Source: Pontederia crassipes | Lineage: Eukaryota; Streptophyta; Magnoliopsida; Commelinales; Pontederiaceae | Direction: 5' to 3' | Length of the DNA stretch: 64,000 bases | Assembly: GCA_030549335.1 (NCBI GenBank) | Contig: CM060196.1 | Coordinates: 24,696,501-24,760,500, forward strand | Part shown: piece by piece, positions 60,901 to 64,000 of the stretch | How the letters are laid out: each line of letters opens with the position of its first letter | Numbering within the stretch: the first letter of the stretch is position 1 | The notes under the pieces: generated by a model | Seen by the model: the letters and a program-made list of their open reading frames with translations, nothing else | What the model was told of the DNA's origin: nothing | Database searches by the model: none | Position numbers and translations under genes: made by a program

Positions 60901-62616
60901 AAAGACAAAGTAAAGTAAAGATAGAGTATTGTTATAGAACAGAGTATTACTATGATTACAGACTTACATATATATTGATCTACATGATCATCATCGATCC
61001 CTATTTCATCGTCTATTGCTAGTGTACTGAACATGTTTGCTCATGGGTATTCTATTTCCCTGCATTGGGATTTTGCAGGTGAGAATGCCAATTGAGGAGG
61101 TGATGGAGAGCGCAGAGCTTGGGGAAGTGCTGCACATGATTGATCTGTCTACTCCGAGCTTTTTCTATTGCATTTATGTTTTGATCATACTATGTTCAGA
61201 GACATCATGTTTTTACTTCCGCTCATAGAACATCAGACAAGTGTTATTATATTTCGGCATAGTTTTCTATATTATAAGACACCATGAACTTCCGCATACT
61301 TTATATAATATGAACATCATAGACTTTCGCATATTTCTGTTAATATGAGACATTATAAATTTCCGCATTTAAGTCATTCATCATGGCATTCGACTACTAC
61401 TCTTCCGCATTTAAAGTTATCTATTATGATATTATTATTTTATTAGTGCCACGTAAGTCGATTTGTTGAATGGTCAAGGTCAGTAGAGTAATAGGCAATG
61501 TAACGCTCCCGGGGTCAAACTGACTGCCTACGTGGCGGGAGGTGTGATTTCGGGGGCGTTACATCTAGTCCCTAATAGTTCTTTTGTATCAATTATTTGA
61601 ATAATGTTATGTGTTAATGTGTTTAGGTTTGGGAGATTCACTTGAGTATTTGATATTACATTGTTTTATGATGATTTATTCCAATTATTGAGATTGGGTC
61701 AATAGAGGTTAACCAATCAAAGTCAATTGTTAGTCAGCGTAGTTACATTTGTGTTGGTTGCTTAATTGTCAAATGGTAGGAGAGTATTTTTTATGGTGTT
61801 ATATAAAGAGATTTCCTTTTTTATATACAGAAAGTTGATTGATCACGCGTGAAAGCAACTACCATTACAATACCTACAATGTTTTTTCTTAGTTGAGCTT
61901 GTGCATTTGATAGTTACTTGTACAAGTTTACCTTAGAATTTATCATGGCAACATTACCATATCACAAGATGATGCCACTTCCCACATTTGTACTGCAAAT
62001 TTTAGGAAATTTGAAAAATGTTACCTCTGCAAATGAGCTCAAATAGTGGTTGAGCATTGCACGATCACCAGCTTGCTTTGAAACGGCAGCACCGAGGGCG
62101 CACACACCGGCCCTCCCACAAATGAACGTGACATACCTGACAAATCATTCAAAAATCCGTTAGTCTGACAAGAACAATTAAGCAAATTCGTAGTCAGAAA
62201 TCTCACCGCGTTCCCCGGGAGGCGAGATCGCAGGCTCGGACGATCTCCCCGCACGTGCTGAGATCAGCTTCGCTGCCAGTGACCTGGTAGGACTTGAACA
62301 GCAGGAACGCCGTCCCAAGCGCGCCGGTGTAGAGGGAGAAATCCTTCACGCGCCGCCCACCGCGCAGCCAAGTCTCCCTCACGACCTGCAACGGAACAAA
62401 TCATCGAACAGTTGGTCCTCAGGTAACGGAGGACACGAGGGGAGAGGAATCGACCTCGTTTTTGAGCTGGAGAGCGGCTCCGAGAAGCCTGTCTGCGAAC
62501 ATGGGGTAGGGAAGGCGAAGAAGGCCGAGGAGAGAAGACTCGGCGGCGTCTGCGATGGGTTCTTGTTGTTCCTGGAGGAAGTCGGGCATGTCGTTTGGGA
62601 AGTAGCGGTCCGCCAT
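48971..62616 (-). CDS. GCL1: LanC-like protein (GCR2/GCL family), six exons, complete
   Basis: Exons with GT-AG borders: 62616-62455, 62385-62207, 62136-62025, 49916-49800, 49700-49386 and 49309-48971, giving 407 residues plus stop. LanC-like proteins fold as a double alpha-barrel with a central zinc site. The ligands are visible: Cys280 in VHWCHGAPG, and Cys325 and His326 in GICHGISGN. These align with the Cys-Cys-His set known from LANCL1. GAAHGLAGI (His226) and the C-terminal FPAYEL are also family-typical. In animals LanC-like proteins add glutathione to dehydro-amino acids. In plants members were once proposed as abscisic-acid receptors (GCR2), a claim later disputed, so the biochemical role here is uncertain. 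Intron 3 is 12,108 bp because of transposon insertions. The 3' end is partly duplicated at 34.4 kb. GCL1 is the closest name I can offer; GCL2 or GCR2 cannot be excluded. Confidence 0.93.
50053..50295 (-). mobile_element. 5'-truncated LINE-type retroposon with 17-bp target duplication
   Basis: The insert is 50070-50278. On the minus strand it reads the end of a LINE reverse-transcriptase frame ([20 protein letters not shown], then [14 protein letters not shown] and stop) followed by a (TTG)n tail. Perfect 17-bp direct repeats CTGACACATGCATCAAA lie at 50053-50069 and 50279-50295. This is the classical outcome of target-primed reverse transcription. It lies in intron 3 of the LanC-like gene in the sense orientation. 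Confidence 0.93.
50595..51660 (+). mobile_element. Candidate gypsy LTR fragment in intron 3
   Basis: It starts TGTCACAACCCGATATC, a common LTR beginning, after a stretch that recalls the end of a pol gene (50500-50594). A TATA-like CCTATAAATAGGA is at about 50757-50769, followed by a GAGCACCAGTAGC-type leader. No matching TTGTGACA end or second LTR was found, so the right boundary is only approximate and the element is probably truncated. Confidence 0.45.
51834..51844 (+). promoter_or_regulatory. LTR TATA-type promoter
   Basis: GCGTATAAGAG in a GC-rich context, followed by a run of G. The same motif recurs in the 3' LTR at about 59465. It is a likely core promoter for the element transcript by position and sequence. 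No start site is proven. Confidence 0.55.
52264..52535. repeat. Cluster of GGTCGACCG palindromes in the 5' LTR
   Basis: Seven exact GGTCGACCG motifs, several extended to CGGTCGACCG, plus three near variants (GGCCGACCG, GATCGACCG, GGTCGATCG), with irregular spacing in about 270 bp. The 3' LTR has the equivalent cluster at about 59913-60175 with small differences. Confidence 0.9.
53929..53942 (+). other. Primer binding site of the gypsy element
   Basis: TTGATATCAGAGCC directly after the 5' LTR matches the plant initiator-Met tRNA site TGGTATCAGAGC except for early positions. Confidence 0.9.
54136..54551 (+). pseudogene. Leader ORF of the gypsy element, acidic protein of unknown role
   Basis: Two overlapping frames, 54136-54354 ([17 protein letters not shown] start, 72 aa) and 54321-54551 (76 aa), look like one frame broken by a single-base change near 54345. 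The first ends EEVIPGATG and the second runs through [14 protein letters not shown], then [15 protein letters not shown] and a Cys-containing [10 protein letters not shown]. It has a basic N-terminus, then a Pro/acidic region. It precedes gag and has no recognised domain. Both this ATG and the gag ATG follow TTATAG, like splice acceptors, so it could be a leader exon rather than a separate gene. Confidence 0.5.
54752..55486 (+). pseudogene. Gypsy gag (capsid part)
   Basis: The 244-residue frame starts [16 protein letters not shown], has a Pro-rich stretch, then the retrotransposon gag core ([59 protein letters not shown]). This is the capsid that packages element RNA. It ends at a TAG in a CAG-rich tract. 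The same frame continues beyond it into a Gln/Pro-rich region and the zinc knuckle, so the TAG is probably a mutated CAG. Confidence 0.85.
55487..56200 (+). pseudogene. Gypsy nucleocapsid zinc knuckle and aspartic protease
   Basis: After a Gln-rich stretch with one more TAG near 55691, the frame reads the Cys pattern [12 protein letters not shown] and then [16 protein letters not shown], a CCHC knuckle in which the first Cys position appears to be Tyr. The protease active site [13 protein letters not shown] follows (Asp-Ser-Gly). The frame ends ILGMD followed by TGA where related elements have Trp. Both changes suggest decay. This is part of the polyprotein and has no own start. Confidence 0.85.
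56227..58018 (+). pseudogene. Gypsy reverse transcriptase and RNase H
   Basis: The first piece, 56227-56676, holds [20 protein letters not shown] and [22 protein letters not shown] small deletion and shift at about 56675-56700 removes the segment before [11 protein letters not shown]. The main piece, 56747-58018, has [14 protein letters not shown], the catalytic [20 protein letters not shown], then RNase H ([29 protein letters not shown]). The frame is lost again at about 58014. The enzyme copies element RNA to DNA in family members; this copy cannot make it whole. Confidence 0.9.
58015..58820 (+). pseudogene. Gypsy integrase core
   Basis: The zinc-binding N-terminal part is read at [18 protein letters not shown] and CIMCQQDK. 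The catalytic core follows: [23 protein letters not shown] and [17 protein letters not shown], which contain the D, D and E residues. It stops at TGA (58591-58593) where Trp is usual, continues in the same frame through [15 protein letters not shown], and shifts frame again near 58800. Confidence 0.9.
58859..59284 (+). pseudogene. Gypsy integrase C-terminal domain with chromodomain-like end
   Basis: The frame runs from [17 protein letters not shown], through [17 protein letters not shown] and [12 protein letters not shown], to the tail [20 protein letters not shown] and [10 protein letters not shown]. The GPFEILE/HVSLLR block is the GPF/Y-type C-terminal part of gypsy integrases. The ATWE-containing tail is the divergent chromodomain seen in chromoviruses, thought to steer insertion to chromatin. 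Confidence 0.88.
59316..59330 (+). other. Polypurine tract of the gypsy element
   Basis: TTTAGAGGGTAATAA ends immediately before the 3' LTR, where plus-strand priming would occur. Confidence 0.8.
59331..61563 (+). repeat. 3' LTR of the gypsy element
   Basis: 2,233 bp, TGTAAAGTAACGG to GGGGCGTTACA, closely matching the 5' LTR. Unlike the 5' LTR it keeps a segment at about 59418-59460 (CCTGGCCTTCCACTG) and an extra GTCACTTGACGGC at about 59850. It lacks one short GGTCGACC-containing piece near 60157. Confidence 0.95.
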
Positions 62617-64000
62617 GGCGCCCTGTGGAGCTTTGGGGAGGACAAAACTACGGGGAGCATTTTACGCTTGCGTTTCTGTACGCGTCCTTAGGGAACGCCG
62701 TCACTTGGAGTTAACTAATTTGCTTGTGATTTTGTTGTTGTTGTTTTTTTTTACGAGGAATTGTGATTTTGTTGTTATTTAAAATATTATTTCACATTAT
62801 TATAAACTAAAGTAATAAATGATGTAAAATAGTATAATGTGAAAGAAATAAGATCACACTATTTATTGAATATTTACATTAAATATGAAATATAATGCAA
62901 TATTGTATTATATTAGTTAATACCATCACATTTTAAGTAAATTAATTATGATTTTATTAGAAAGTTAATTAGATAGTAAATTGAAAAAAAGAACAAGATA
63001 ATATAAAAATATAATTAAACTAGTATGAAGAAAGTGAAAAAGAGGATCAGAAAAAGAAAAAAAAGGAACGGTCACATCAGAAAAATACTATAAGAATAAA
63101 TTTATTATGAGCTAATTAGTTAATCAATGAAATGACATTTTAAATTAATTATGACTTAAATAAAAATTAATTGGAATTAGTGTTGAAAAAAATTTGTTAA
63201 GATAATATAAAAATATAACTAAGTTAATTTCAAGAAAGTAAAATAAAAATTAGAAGAAGAGAAGGATAAAATGGTCACATCCGAAAAAATATAAAAATAA
63301 ATATATCATGAGTAAATTAGATTGCTTAATAATTGTTGGATCACAAAATAGAGAAGAAAGGAAGGTGAATTGGTATTTAAGATTTTAAAATAATTTCTTA
63401 AATTAAATGTGAAAGTATAAAACTAATTCGTAAAAATAAAATACCAACGACAAAAAGAAAAAAAATGAGAAACTCAAAGTTTTTTGTAAATTTCGGGCTA
63501 ACTTCTTAGATATGTATTCGATTTCTCAATTTTGACACGGTAACCCACTATGTTTTCAAAAAAAAAAGAAAGACGATAGGATCTCGGCCCCTCCCTCTCC
63601 CCTCTTCATTGCACCGGCTTCCACTCACGAGATGGGAGCCCAAGGGACAGATCAATCCCCTTAAAGCCTCCATCTCCTTCCTTTTCTTCTATTTTTCTTT
63701 GTTTTCCTCTCATTCGGTTTGTGTGTTTGTGGTTGGTCTCAGATAGAGGGCGATAGGGCAACTCCGGCAGGGAGTCCAGGCACGGGAGAACAAAGTAGAA
63801 GGAGCCGAATAAGATCCCCTGCACGAAGAATCGAGAATCATGATAATAGTAGATGCATGTTTGTTTTAGGACTTTACTAGTCGTAGTGATCATGATAATA
63901 GTAGAGACCGTGTGATATTATGTTATGATTATTTCGACTCGTTTTTACATGTTTTTATGCTTCAACAAATTGATGTCGTGAAATAATATTGTTTAGCTTA
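62617..64000. other. Upstream spacer of the LanC-like gene
   Basis: The first few hundred bases hold its promoter and 5' UTR. No TATA box can be singled out. The rest is AT-rich with degenerate repeats. A minus-strand frame at 63606-63893 has no recognised domain and lies in C/T-rich DNA, so it is not called. Confidence 0.5.
62936..63320. repeat. Degenerate tandem repeat, about 200-bp period
   Basis: GATAATATAAAAATATAA at about 62996 recurs at about 63196, with matching surroundings (AGAAAGTGAAAA/AGAAAGTAAAAT, GGTCACATC, AATACTATAAGAATAAAT/AATATAAAAATAAAT). Two units have drifted apart. Confidence 0.7.

Larger units (their letters stand above)
51740..61568 (+). mobile_element. Complete Ty3/gypsy chromovirus-like element in LanC-like intron 3
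   Basis: The element is 51745-61563 (9,819 bp), inserted antisense to the host gene. Perfect 5-bp target duplications TCTAG lie at 51740-51744 and 61564-61568. LTRs are 51745-53926 and 59331-61563, with TGTAA...GTTACA ends. The primer site is at 53929-53942 and the purine tract at 59316-59330. Order: leader ORF, gag, CCHC and protease, reverse transcriptase, RNase H, integrase, then a C-terminal chromodomain-like segment ([19 protein letters not shown]), which with long LTRs points to the Tekay/Del clade. Several stops and frameshifts make it non-autonomous now. The pol order RT-RH-IN defines it as Ty3/gypsy. Confidence 0.96.

Noticed and set aside
63606..63893. 95-codon minus-strand frame upstream of the LanC-like gene
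   Set aside because: No recognisable domain, lies in C/T-rich low-complexity DNA, and has no splice or homology support.

Overview
This is a nuclear genome window from a flowering plant. Three kinds of genes are convincing: a clathrin light chain, two tandem GT32-type glycosyltransferases and a LanC-like (GCR2/GCL family) protein. All lie on the minus strand. The rest is AT-rich DNA packed with plant-type transposons. The GC-rich first exon of the clathrin gene inside an AT-rich background, and the Zingiberales-like look of the proteins, suggest a monocot, but the species cannot be fixed from the sequence alone.

Layout. 1-3.78 kb: AT-rich spacer. 3.78-7.70 kb: clathrin light chain, three exons, with a hAT element (itself carrying a LINE/SINE-type retroposon) in intron 1. 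7.7-10.6 kb: spacer. 10.6-13.2 kb: decayed Ty1/copia element, followed by a short GC-rich segment and about 5 kb of AT-rich DNA without genes. 18.7-23.2 kb: a foldback, a partly duplicated and unidentified gene relic, a hAT-type MITE and a 4 x 145 bp tandem array. 23.6-25.1 kb: glycosyltransferase copy A. 28.1-34.4 kb: a copia element with a nested 2-kb solo LTR. 34.4-34.55 kb: a broken 3' end of the LanC-like gene. 34.56-40.91 kb: a non-coding LTR element. 41.0-42.5 kb: glycosyltransferase copy B, with a large inverted repeat in its upstream region. 43.7-48.9 kb: spacer with four TIR/foldback elements. 48.97-62.62 kb: the LanC-like gene, six exons, whose 12.1-kb intron 3 holds a complete 9.8-kb Ty3/gypsy chromovirus-like element with 5-bp target duplications. 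62.6-64 kb: spacer.

The main structural story is a tandem segmental duplication. The block from just downstream of glycosyltransferase A, through its upstream spacer, to the last exon of the LanC-like gene occurs twice (about 23.52-28.08 plus 34.40-34.55 kb, and about 40.91-49.08 kb). Copy A kept only the last 37 codons of the LanC-like gene. The junction between the copies is occupied by the non-coding LTR element. Since duplication the two copies have collected different transposons.

The genes do not form a pathway: vesicle-coat assembly (clathrin light chain), probable Golgi glycan transfer (GT32 pair) and a LanC-fold zinc protein are unrelated neighbours. I found no convincing previously undescribed biological system. 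The most useful leads are the duplication and its LTR junction, the foldback upstream of glycosyltransferase B, a possible spliced leader ORF in the gypsy element, and the unidentified duplicated gene relic near 19-23 kb.
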